Below the pieces are notes generated by a model. The model was not told the origin of the DNA. It searched no databases and saw nothing but the letters and a program-made list of their open reading frames with translations. From NCBI GenBank assembly GCA_019055375.1, contig JAHQIW010005280.1:558001-622000 (forward strand): a DNA stretch of 64,000 bases, written 5' to 3'. The DNA is from Parelaphostrongylus tenuis. Its lineage: Eukaryota > Nematoda > Chromadorea > Rhabditida > Metastrongylidae. Below, one piece after another: positions 1 through 11,500 of the stretch (positions are counted from its first letter, which is position 1; each line of letters starts with the position of its first letter). The translations under genes were made by a program, and so were the position numbers.

Positions 1-424
1 TACGGGGACTGTCATCGTGGCGATAGGATCTTCTATGCACGTCGCCAGATGTTTTGGATTCATACCGACTTCCATGATCTCTACGTGAATAAGGGTGATG
101 TCGATGCTATAAATACTTCAATATAGATTACATGTTTGTGAAACATGTGTTTGCTCATACTTAACAATACTATGTCAGAGATTACTAATTAAATCAGCAA
201 TCTTCTCTCCAACAAAACCATTGAGAAATCTGAGAATTTACCCTGTCATGAACAGAATGACGATGATTCCTATCATATCTGTGCCGCTCACTATGTCTTC
301 GATCTTCACGATTTTTTCGATCTTTATCCTCTCGATCTCGTCTTTCTTCTTCCGCATCTTCATCAACGCATTCAAGTTCATCCGGATCGAAGTCGATGTC
401 GTCACTTTCTGCATCATGGCCGCT
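1..424 (-). CDS. Partial gene: Arg/Asp/His-rich (RD/RS-like) nuclear-type protein, two internal exons
   Basis: Two minus-strand exons join in phase. The upstream exon is 242-424 (61 codons, phase 0 at both ends, acceptor TTTTCAG, donor GTAAAT). The intron is 107-241. The next exon is 1-106 (35 codons plus one base) and runs off the window. The first exon starts acidic (SGHDAESDDIDFDPDEL) and then turns into RD/RE/RH repeats (RRDREDKDRKNREDRRHSER); the second is rich in H, R, S and Y. Such acidic-then-RD/RS segments are typical of splicing or mRNA-processing factors, but I cannot name the family. Upstream exons should lie above 424 and were not found with confidence. It is co-oriented with lsm-8 and sqd-1. 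The exon calls are fairly safe because reading frame, composition and both splice sites agree; the function is inference. Confidence 0.6.
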
Positions 425-1509
425 CTGAAAACACTACCAGTAAGGACTCCCTTGTATCGAAAACCCTTAAGCTATTGTAACGTTGCTACAAAATTTCATC
501 GCTATATTCCTGTTACTCAACGTATTCTTCAACCTTTTAGGAATAAGACCTTTCGCGCTTTTTCCTCAGACTTCTAAGACTCATTCAGTAGCTTAGTCTC
601 GGAGAATTTGATGCTGTGCTTGCTTTCTCAAGAGGCATTTTTAACGCGCTGTAGCCACGAAAAAAAGTGACTTTCACGCTTCGTATTGGGGTGAACGGAG
701 CAATTTCCCTAGACTTTTAGCAATCGTTCAAAAGCTGAGATATTGAAGATCACGATATTGTCCTTATTTCCCAGAAAGGCCTTTCTATTTCACAAAGATA
801 AAGTCAAAGTTCACACCCGGCGCGTTTTTGGTAAAACAGAGTTTTCCCCTAAACCTCCAGTAATCGTCCGATTGCTCGAAATTCAGCGATTCCAATCCTA
901 CGCTTGCTTCCTGAAAAGGCCTTTTCAATTCGCTCGGCTAGGGTGTATGAACAGGTGTGTATGTATGTGATATTGCAACATTCGCAATAAACGGAACTAG
1001 CTGCTGGGGTTTGAGGATGGTCTTTCAGCTGAACATTAGCAATGACCGACTTCATAAGACGTTAGAGTTATTTTGCAAAGCTTCTAAATTCTTTTCTCGA
1101 TATGGTTTAATCCTCATTTAGTTAATGTTGAAAATTTGGGCATTTGAGAAATTCTAGAAGATATAAATTACATTTGGTGCATCCATTCCGACCACATTCA
1201 TCGCATTTGCAGATGCACAAACGTCGCCATCGCCCTCCTAAAATTGAGGAAATAATGATCTTTCAAATAACGAAACAAAATCTAGCAATAGTGATGACAA
1301 AATGCAGAGAAACAGTGTACACTGCTCCAGTGTAACATACTATCTCTAGGATCTATTGGTTTCTTTTTTGCTACTACGTCGCAAATTCATCCATTATGTA
1401 GCTGATGTTGCGATTTCTTTGAAGACCAGGAGCTACACTTGGATTCTTTCCTGCATAAGCGAAAAATTAGGTACGGTCACAGTCATAACTAGCACAGAAA
1501 GTGATGCCC
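425..1509. other. Gap with a foldback-repeat fragment, no confident gene
   Basis: About 745-945 resembles the foldback family described at 22610-23400 (shared stretch around ATTCCAATCCTACGCTT and the following CCTGAAAAGG). A possible small minus exon at 1434-1370 (acceptor GCTTATGCAG) and another at 1245-1180 (acceptor CAATTTTAG) were seen, but their phases could not be joined to the neighbouring exons. They may belong to the partial R/D-rich gene. Confidence 0.3.
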
Positions 1510-2005
1510 TCATACAACAGCAACAGTGCTTGTGCCATCAATTTTCATTTTGATCTTATACGACCCTTCCTTACGCTTATTGACCCTCAGTAGTTCCAGC
1601 GCCCGATCCGTAACTTTATTACAAATTTCGTCCTTTATAAACGTCGTAGAGAAGCAGATGTAGTCGTGGCAGTGTCGAGAATAGTCAGGCTGGAGCGCTC
1701 CTCAGAGCGTTCATTGATATATTGTCGGTTACGAATAAGGAGGGAGGTTCATACTTCTTCCCCCAGATAGCTGTTTGTTCACGAGTTCCCAGTAATCAAA
1801 AGATTGCGAGTCATCTTCCAATATCTCTCATAAGAGAGGCACAAGTAATGAGTCATGTTATCTAAATTTTAAACTAGAGGCGATTATTGTGACAGAAATT
1901 TGATATATGTCAATACTGCCCCCCACCAAAGCTGTAAATATATCTTATTGTGTAGTGATGACGCATATATACCTCTCGCTCGACTCAAGGAAGGCAGTAA
2001 TATTC
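1510..2005 (-). CDS. Unidentified gene, three 3' exons with matching phases
   Basis: Minus-strand exons at 1973-2005, 1755-1826 and 1510-1700 join in frame (phases 1, 1, then stop TGA at 1510-1512). Acceptors are TTTTCTTAG, TTATGAG and CTCTGAG; donors are GTATAT and GTATGA. The introns are 146 and 54 bases. The joined protein end contains DDSQSFDYWELVNKQLSGG and further on HDYICFSTTFIKDEICNK and a basic KRKEGSYKIKMK tail. It looks like genuine coding sequence but matches no family I can name. A further upstream exon at 2044-2070 also fits in phase, but would need a 38-base intron. Two of the acceptors are not the nematode consensus, and the true 3' end could differ. Its position between lsm-8 and the R/D-rich gene on the same strand fits a co-oriented cluster. 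Confidence 0.4.
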
Positions 2006-3316
2006 CTAAGAAAATGAAAGCTCTTCCAAAGCAAGAATCTTACTATCTAGAAAAACCCTATTTCTGGAGCCTAACAAAAAACAGAGAACGTATATCAGAT
2101 AGACTATGTAGCTAAAGCTGAAGAAAAAGCAATAGATAGTACAACCAGAGTGCTGAAGTCGGAGGATAGTGAAACATAACTTTTTTGGCACTTCTATTCA
2201 TCAATCTTCACAGTGTTTCTTTTTTTGTTGTGCGAATCCCCGTGCTTTAAACCCTTCAATTCGTTTTTTCGTCTTCTTTAACGTCGCTGAATAGTGGTTG
2301 AACAAGTCCCCTTGTAATCTTGGAGATGGCCTGGCTGTGATTATATATATAAAACAATTCTGAGAACGGACCCTTTTTGATGATTTCTGACCTCAATCAA
2401 TCTTTTTACAGACAACAAAACTGCGCGTTCATGAGCTATCGTAAGTGAGAGTAAGTGAACTGAAAAAGTTCTGCGCAGCAAAATAACTAATGAAGAAGAA
2501 ATGCAGCGGAAGTAATGTACTTCTTTCATTCTTGCACCATCTTGTATCGTGCAGAAAGTGATAGCTGAACAGAAGCCCGATACTGGTGCACTGGTGAGCA
2601 CGCGTCCTCATAGAGCTATATGCGGGTTCACTCCAGTCCGATATTCAAAGTTTCCTCACTATTAGACATATAGTTAAAACATCATAACACTGCCAAAAAA
2701 GCGAGTAAATAAAGAACTTCTATTCGATCAAATATAATCTATCACATCTTGCACCGAGTAAGTACCCCAGAATGTTAGATAACCAATGAGAATGGTATCA
2801 GACAGGCCCCTATTGCAGAAATATTTTCAGTATCTATATGAAAGTGCAGTCAGGCTTAAATATATCGTCTACCACTTGAGCATTCTTCTTTTTTTCTCAC
2901 TACAGATCCGATTACAGCGAAACAAGATAGCGCTGACACTAGAAAGAGTCCTTAGGCCTCTATCCCGATTATAAATCCGATTAAAATATAACCACAGCTC
3001 CAAAAACGCTTCTGTCACGTTCAGCAACGTCCATCTCATTCTACTCTTTGTCTTGATTTATGTAAAAATTGGATTCCAACAACCTCGGTCGTGTTCTACA
3101 GAAAACGTGATTTTTCAAAGTCAAATACAAACAAATACAGCAAATCGAATACACAACACTCTGATGGGAAAAAATTACGCGCCGTCGCGAATATTTTAAT
3201 GCCTTTCAGGCAACGCGGTATGTGGAATATTCATATGTATGCCAATTCCTTGAAGTCAATAAAAATTGAGATATCGACTTTCCATTAATCTCGCATCAAA
3301 GTTAATTATTAATTTG

Positions 3317-3584
3317 AGTATGGAAACTTGGCTGTTAGCGGCACGAGGTTGGTAGACGACCATGGTGTTGTCGTTGTTAATTGTTGTTAGTAGATCGCTG
3401 CTGTACGGATAGCTGGCTGACGCGGGTGACACTGCCTTCTTCAGAGCCTGGACATACACTCACTCATTGTCACCCGCGTCGGCCAGCTATCCGTACAGCA
3501 ACGATCTACTAACAACAATTAACAACGACAACACCATGGTCGTCTACCAACATCGCGCCAGCTAAACAGCTAAGTTTCCATACT
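3317..3584. repeat. Near-perfect 115-bp inverted repeat (foldback/MITE)
   Basis: Arms at about 3317-3431 and 3468-3584 are reverse complements with few mismatches, separated by a loop of about 37 bases. Each arm carries the same ACGACCATGGTGTTGTCG / CGACAACACCATGGTCGT core and the sequence GCTGTACGGATAGCTGGC. The outer flanks are T/A-rich. The structure suggests a recent non-autonomous DNA element. No second copy was noticed in this window. Confidence 0.75.
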
Positions 3585-3678
3585 TAAACCAATAAAAATT
3601 ATATCCAGTTGCAACGCGAGTCGATTTCCACATACACTTTCTATCTCTCAAAAGTCAAGAATATTAAGATCACTACAG

Positions 3679-3900
3679 CTCATATGGCGTAGTGGTTGGA
3701 GGTGCACTGCGACGTATAAGTAGTCTACTAATCGATGGTTCGATCGCGTGCTCGAAGCTCAGCAATTCTCCATTCCTCCGGGATGGGTAAATTCGTACCA
3801 GACTTGTTCAACGATGACAGTAGCATCGATCTGATACATAGGTGAGTCACCGCGAGTCATTGTAAAGGCCAAGTATTCACTTAAACATTTTGAACGATGA
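3679..3900 (+). mobile_element. SINE-A copy (tRNA-derived SINE), degraded
   Basis: Begins with a tRNA-like head carrying an A-box (TGGCGTAGTGGTTGGAGGTGC) and a B-box (GGTTCGATCGC). It then follows the family body: CCTCCGGGATGGGTAAATT, a TACCAGACTTGT block and ACCGCGAGTCATTGTAAAGG. The 3' end is missing. Confidence 0.6.
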
Positions 3901-4514
3901 TGCTACTACGGTTGGAAAGAAAGTTCTGGGCATTTTTAAGCAGTATAACGCCCATGCATATCATGGGAATTTCCACCTCATGTGGGTTTTCCCACTGAAG
4001 GCCTAGGGCCTAGATATTATTCGTCTTTATTTTCGCTTTGTTACAAGCATCCGCCATGTCCAATGATACAATCAGAGTTTTTTGTTTTACTGTGCCATTA
4101 TTAGATAAAGAGATCTTCATAAAAAGCTGCAGTCGATGAAGTTAACAGAGTTGAAGGGGAAAGCACAACAAGCAAATCGCTTACAGTCAAGATCGGGCTC
4201 CATATTTCCAATCATTACAACACTTCAAAATTTTCTGAAGGATCGCCGAATAGATCGTTCAATGAAGTTGAAGAAGCATGTTACGAAGTCGAAGGAATGG
4301 TCGATTCGACCAGATAAAAAACTTGGCGGACTGATAACAGAGTTGGAATTTATGCATAGATTTCCAATTTTTTCACAAATACCCCAGAACTTTCTTTCCA
4401 AACAAATAGATATCCCTCAAGGATTGGTCAACGTCACGACTAGAGGTTTACCCTTTACCCTATTAAAATCACTTCTTTCATTTTACCACTTAATCTGATT
4501 TGTTTTACATCTTT

Positions 4515-4740
4515 TTCTTACTGTACGGATCTCATTTTTTCTAACATTCAATTCGTTTTTCGTCTTCTTTATGAACGTCGTAGATTAATGGCCAAACAAG
4601 TCCCCTTGCACTAGATGGTAGCCTGGCTGTGGCTTTACACAGGGGCGTCGTTGTTGACTGCCCAAGAGTGTTGGAGGATGAGTATAAGCCTGGCGTCGCG
4701 ACGAGCATCAAACCAGTCGGCCACGGCTCATATCTTGTCA
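4515..4740 (-). mobile_element. SINE-C copy (tRNA-like head, minus orientation)
   Basis: On the minus strand the copy starts with a tRNA-like GTGGCCGACTGGTTTGATGC head and runs to AAACGAATTGAATGTTAG. The same order of blocks (ATTCAATTCG, CTTCTT, AACGTCGTAGA, GCCTGGCTGTGG, TTGACTGCCCAAGAGTGTT) recurs at 6110-6390 and 16440-16705. An open frame across it is repeat-derived. Confidence 0.5.
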
Positions 4741-5554
4741 AAATGGCATTAAATACATTTCGGGACTACGTATATTCGGTAAATATAGAAATATTATATA
4801 ACCTGGTTCACATTACTGTTTGATTAGTTTAGAATCAACCTACTTTGGACACATTAGAACCTAGAATCATCCATTACGAGTTCTTCCTTAAGGCTTGTAA
4901 AACATTTCTAAGCGAAACTAAAGTGGATAAAGGGGTCTGCAATACATGACTCAATGCTGACAATGTGTAGACCTTGGCATCAATGTCAAATTATTGAAAT
5001 TACTGATAAAATCCAAACAAACCTCTATGGGATCAACACTCCAATCAGTTTCCTCCACTTCTCGGATTATATCCTCATGAATGCTTCTCTATAAGCATAC
5101 AATAATAAGCCATTTCAGCAATAATGTAAAACACTACGTGATGTTCAATCAACTAACCTTTGAGACAGGAGGTACTATCTCACCGTGGGGCATCACCGTA
5201 GATCTGCTGATTTCTAGTGTAAAGTTGTTGCCGGTCAAACGTAATCACAATGGCTGAATGAAAACAGCTTCACACTGAGCTGAGGCAATACAAGACAATC
5301 AATCAAATCAATCATATATCAGAGGGGAAAGATACATATTCACGGTGATAACGTGATTTCAGTGGAAAATGCCGCACAGTAGCGAAGACACGTTCATCTC
5401 ATCAGTATCGGAAACGTTTGCACACGACTCAGAACAACAATTAGGTGATAAGATAAAAGAAACGATACAAAATAATATATAATTACAAGAGACTTAGATA
5501 ACAAAGAACGCTGGATCTGAGTCGGGAAGTCGACCCGAAAAACAAAAAGAATAG

Positions 5555-8500
5555 TTATCCCTGGATCCAGATCGCAGCCAGAGGTGCAGCTTTCACGTTC
5601 TCCAGATCAATACGCTTGTCAAGCTCCTCGTCCAATTCACCGATCACCGCACTAAGAAACGTGACAAATACACGACTGATTGAACAAAACGATTGATTAG
5701 CACCTATGTTAATGCTTTCAAAGAATACGTGGAAAAAAAGAACCCGTGAACTAAAACTATTTTCCTTCTTGAGAAAAAAAACATCTATTTGTCTCATTCT
5801 TTACGTGGCGGGCTGTGGCCGAGTGGTTGTGATGCTTGGCGCAGAGCGATGCAGGGATGATCCACACCCCAAACTCTCTCCAGTCGTCATCAACAACGAA
5901 CGCATTATGGAACGCCTCAGCCAGGCTATTCACAAGATTGCAAGGAGGCGTGTTCAAAGAGTGTTCTACGACGGCTCAAGAAGACGAAGCACGAATTAAA
6001 CGCTGGAAGTGATGGGATTCGCACAATGGGAAAAAACTGTGAGACAGATCGAATAAAGAAATCACTTTCTTTTTTTCAGCATTTCAGCATCAATCATTTT
6101 CAGCATTTCACCTTTATTGGTCCGTCTTCACGGTCCCTTTTTGCCAGTGTGCGGATCCCACCTGCTTTCAGCATTCAATTTGCTTCTCATATTCTTATTG
6201 AATGTCGTGGAATACTGCTTGGGAACATCTCCGCGCAGTCTCGAGGAAGCATGGCTGCGGCATTTCCTTGGGCGCTTGGTGTTGACTGCCGGAGAGTATC
6301 AATCATTTTGTGTGTTGAAGTGGTTGGGCGTTGGGGATCGGCCCCACGCGCGCCGCAACGAGCATCAGAACCACACAGCCACGTCTCCTCCATTACAGTA
6401 ATAAAAAGTGAAGAATTTATAAGGAACATTCCGATATAAAAACGCTTCAAGAGAATGGTAGCATGCGCTGTCGGCATGGGTGAAACGCAGGTTCAGTTCC
6501 CGCTTGAGGTCAGATGTTTCTACGTATCACTCAGCATCCTTGGAAATATGATTCCATATGTTTACCAGTGGTTTGAACAAACATATGTTTTCTATTAAGA
6601 TTTAAATGCGGACATAAACCATACAACATCACCGCACATTCCATTACCATGGAGAATTACAAGCTCTTTGGTAGCCAAACAGATTTTACAAAATACGGCA
6701 CTACAACCGTTCAATAGGATTATTTTCAAATTCTTATTGTTACGCTACACCGCGACCGGTTAGTTCCGCACCAGCATTGCCTATGAGCTTATAGCTGATC
6801 TAACAAGTGATCTCTAGACAGTAAATGACCCTCTGTACCTTCATTCCCAGCGGAGAAAACAGATACGAAGTTCAATCATTTCCACAGGCCTTTGTCTTTC
6901 GGGGCCGTTTGACAAGTGATTTACCAAAGTTATGTCGAAATTCTCAGGATTCTGCATCGAACACATATCTCAGAAAGCCGGGCCAGACTTCGTAAGTGGT
7001 ATGGTTCGTGAAATAAAGAATACACACTTTCGTGCATTTCATCTTCCGTCACCATTCATGTTTATGCAATACACATAGCACCATTGAAAAGACTGCCAGA
7101 ATGCAAAACACTTGTTGTACAAACTACACAGAAGGCTTCGCCCTATAGACCTCTTTACGAAAAGTTACCAGAAGTCTAGCAGATCACTGTTCTTTACAGT
7201 CGCGTATAAAAAAAAAACACATCTGTGAGAGCGCTTTGCTTTTTTAATATGATTTTTGCGAAGGAATTTGTATGATTTTGATGCCATTCAATAGCGCATT
7301 TTCTTTCGAACATTTCTGTATACAACTTGCATATACTGCTGTCTTGGTAACAAATTCGCTTATTACTCATGCACGAATGGCGCCGTATGGGAATCGCTAA
7401 TGAAGCGGCGCAAAAAGCAATTTAGTCTCAGGACAGCTCCATTTTAAAGCAAGTATAGGCGAGTTGTATAGCAAAATGTTCGCAAAAAAATGCGCAATTG
7501 AACGGTGCTAAAATCATGCGATTTTACTGCTAATATCACATTTAAAAAAACCTAGACGGCACGAACTTCTTACATAACCTAATATTTATTAGAACAATAG
7601 ATATCTGAGTAAGGAAACAGGCAGCAGATTGAACACGCTCATTAGGAGCCACCGAGTGGACGCGAAAGCACCACTGTTCTTGCTGAGTTCCGCTACAGTT
7701 TTTCAAAATCTGTTCTGCGATTTCAAAAAAAGTACTTGCTAACTCTCTAACTTAAGATGAGCGCATGTGGCGCAGTGGTTAGAGGTGCTCTGCGTCTCAC
7801 ACGAGGTCAATGGTTCGACCTCGCGCTCATGGCACACCAAGCCATCCATCCCTTCGCGGTCGGTAAATTGGTACCACGCAGGTCTCAGACTTGTCTGGGA
7901 GGACAAGCAACACTGACTCGGTTCAGCGGGAGGCCACCGCGAGTCACTGTAAAGGCCAGATGTGCCTTCAATCACCTCAAACGAAGTCAAAAAATTGAAG
8001 TCGAATGCATGGCGCATCCCTCAAGGATTGATCAACGCCGAGAGCTTTGAAAGCTTTAGCTTTTACTTGTTAACTGTTCAGCTAGATAGAAAATGGAAAT
8101 CACTGTGATTATTCCTCAGAACTCCATGTAACCTGCCAACCGTTAAACCGCGATACAGGAGATAAAATGATAGACAGGAGGCTTATCGCAAATTTGCGGG
8201 TCACCAAAAAGAGTGAGCAGAAGAGGACCGAAATTGGGGGGTTTGTTGAACGCCTGCTCAACATATCTACTTCCAGTTTGTTTTAAGTAACGTGATACTA
8301 GGCAAATAAGAAAGAAGCCGATCAAATCTCCATATAGGATGTCGCTAGAAACGTAGAAATCAGACAGAAAAGCATCTGGGACGTGCATATGTTATAACGA
8401 TTGGTAATTTGAGAGATCAGACCGATCACTAAATACAACAGCTCACAACGATAGTAGACGGTCTTCGTTCCATAAGAAAGCTAATAAAGACATATATTAG

Positions 8501-11500
8501 CGACAAATTGGTAAAATTTCGGATGGATACCAACGGAAGGAAATAATTGATTTAATGATGCTTATTGCTCATCTTCTGTGAACTTATGAGTTCGCTCATA
8601 CTGTACAGGAAGATCTGATTGAACTGGAGGAAACCACGTAGTAGAGAATCCTCCGATCGACTCAAATCCTCGACTAACTGAAAGAATAGTAGTCAGATAC
8701 GTGGTGATTTCTCACCAACATTAACTTTTGGCTGTCGAGGTCCAAGACTAGGACCATGTGGGTACAGAGTACTGATAATACTGGAAGGTTAATTGGCGCA
8801 TTAAGGATTTTGCAAGATAAAAAGATTATATCGGTACTGCCGCTCTCCTATTCTTGAAAGCTATAGTACATGACTGTGAAGTTAGGTCAACTTCCGAAAG
8901 AATAATGTTGCCTCAATTTGGAAACATTTCACCGACGTCTTGAACAATCAATGGTACTATCGCCAAGGAAAACTTCAATATATTTACAGACTTCTAGCCT
9001 TTTTGAGGTCTATTTCGCTTTCACCGAAACGCACCCAAGCCACTCACATAACAAACCTCCAAAAGGCTAAAGAGACTTGAGATTTCCAATGTTTTTAATG
9101 CTTTTTTTCGCAGTGTCCTGATGTTTGAAATATATCTAAGGAAATAGCACGCGCCCGCCCTCGTCGGGTTCAATCCCGTCTGAGGTCGAATTTTTGCTTA
9201 CTTCTCAATTCCTCTGGCTAAAAAGTCTTTTCGAATAGATCGAAGTCCAGAGAGAGGTCTTAGAAACAGCCGACTAAGAGGGAATGTCCACAAAAAAGCT
9301 TGAAACAAGGAAATGATTTGCAAACTTTACCACACCCTAACGTGTTAACTCACATTGTAAATCATGTATCAAGATAATCAATTATGAAACAGGTATAGTC
9401 GGTTGAAAAAATTGACATAGGAACCTGAAGCAACCGCCTCTAAACCGCCTACGAGAGAAACTACGGCGACTCATCGCGACAGCCCGTAGAAAAAGCCCGA
9501 CGAGAACTGGTTACGACAAGAGCGCGTCGAACCACACGCTATCGATCGACGCGGAACTCAATAGCACTAGGGGGCAATCATCTCATCCATCCCTCTAAGC
9601 GAATGTCTTCAGGAATCATCGCAATCGTGATTGAGTTAGTGACGATTGGCTCTCTTCCACGTGACATAAAACTGGGAGCGAGGTGTCGCAGTGGTTAGTG
9701 ATACGGTATTTCAAGAAGCACTATAACAAGCAAATCGTTGGTTCAATCCCTTTCCCGACGCTTTCTTGCAATCCATCTGAACGCCTCAGCTCGACTATTT
9801 TCACGATTGCAAGGAGAATCGTCTCAACCGGCATTCTCTCACATTCATAAAAACGAGATCCTCAAGCAGCAGTCGAAACAACACATGCATTTTCCGAAGA
9901 TCTTTGAGGACGATAACGCGCAAAGATGAACCAAATGCTAGTAGTGCTGGGATCTGCACACTGAAATGTGATGACAGATCGTCTACAATAGATTGAATAA
10001 TAAATATATTGTTATGAAGCGTTTTTTTTTTCCCAATTCTTTTCTTGGAGCCGAACACGAGGTGTTATATTTTTCTGGAGCCATCGAATACTGAGAATCG
10101 AGATGAAATTGTTCCTTGCCTGTCTACGAAGCAAGCTGGACAAGATGTACGCTCAACTGAGGAAGTGCGCGGCGAAGGGATATCATTGTAATCAGCATTC
10201 GAAAGGCAACCTCTGGAGAAGAACTGTTGGCTCTGAAGAAGGCGAACTGCCGAAACGTCAGCTGTTGAACAGAAAAATGATATAACACCTTGTGATTAGC
10301 TCAAAGAAGAAAATTGGGAATTATTGAAGCATGCCGAAGCCAACAGATGGTTGGTCTTGGAATGAATTTTCTTTTTGATGAGATATATTGGGTTGACAAA
10401 AAAAATTTTCAGGACTTTTTTGTTTTTCTTTATAATTTTTCATGCAATTAGGTTTTTGTTTTTCACTGTCGTTTAGAACAGCTTTTTGCGGTTATTTCTA
10501 TATACAACACGTACAAATTTCCTTTGAAATGAAATTGTTTCGAGAGCAAAGACGATTGTCGGTGCTACGCGAGTATCGTTTGGGTTCAAGTGCTGCTTTG
10601 GCATGCAACGATACTCGTTCAGCATCAGCAATCATCTTGGCTTTCGGAATAATTCCATCTTATAACAAATGCATAAGTGTCGTATAACAAAATAACCGCA
10701 AGAAGATGCACTAAACGACAGTAGAAAAAACTTATATGCATTAAAAATAATCGATAGAAAAAAAAAAGTCCGAAAAATTTCTTGCGAACCCAATAAATGC
10801 AAGGCTAAATGCTTCTTTCACTGCAAAATGACTCCCCCATGATCAAAATTTACCAGAAAGCATGCGTAACATTTTTACCTATTGTAACATCTGTAGTCTT
10901 TGTAAATGTTTCTAGCCGTCCTTTTCTAGGTTAGTTACAAATTTTTTTCGTGGCAACACAGTCGGCAAACACTCATGTTTCAGCGAAAAATATTTCTAGA
11001 GGGTATTGGTTGTTTATTAGATAGCTTCGGGTTAGTCTTTAGCACCGATAGGTCACTAACTCCATATAGAATGCTCGACTTTACACGAACTTTCCACACG
11101 GGACTTTTACGAGGGACAACTGACGCTTGGATTGATAACTGTTCATAGCAACACTTACAATACACTATGAGCAAGGTGGTGCTACATCGATGAGCGAATA
11201 GATACGAAGTTGTACGGTTAGATGAAATACTGGACGACACGGAATCAGCCTACACATAAAGAGGACGATTGCCCAGAGACGAACGCCCAGTGGGCCTCTG
11301 TCCAAAGGAAATCAGCGTCGTCTGAACCCCTGAATCACTCATAGCTGACTTGTATACGGAGCGATGATGAACAGTCTCTCTAACCGAAAGCAGAAGCCGC
11401 ATCGTCGATAACAAATGTGAGCATAAAGGATTACTGGGAAACAACCGATGGTAAAAAGCATAAAAACTTGCAAACCAGACGCTACGAGGGAAATGCGACA

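Larger units (their letters stand above)
2071..5554. other. Intergenic region with SINE-like copies and a large hairpin
   Basis: Downstream flank of lsm-8. It holds SINE-like copies at about 2225-2340, 3679-3900 and 4515-4740, and a foldback element at 3317-3584. The open frame at 4136-4498 has no splice context or recognisable motif and was left out. The remainder (2345-3300 and 4750-5554) shows nothing I can name. Confidence 0.4.

Noticed and set aside
1144..1245. Minus-strand Cys-rich stretch (CICKCDECGRNGCTKC) as a zinc-finger exon
   Set aside because: The cysteine spacing fits no zinc-binding family I know, and no phase-compatible neighbour could be joined.
4136..4498. 120-codon plus-strand open frame as a gene
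   Set aside because: No motif, no splice consensus, low-complexity Lys/Leu composition, and its C-terminus is typical A/T-rich noise.
7739..8050. Overlapping open frames of 92 and 97 codons
   Set aside because: They lie wholly inside a SINE-A copy and recur as fragments in other copies.
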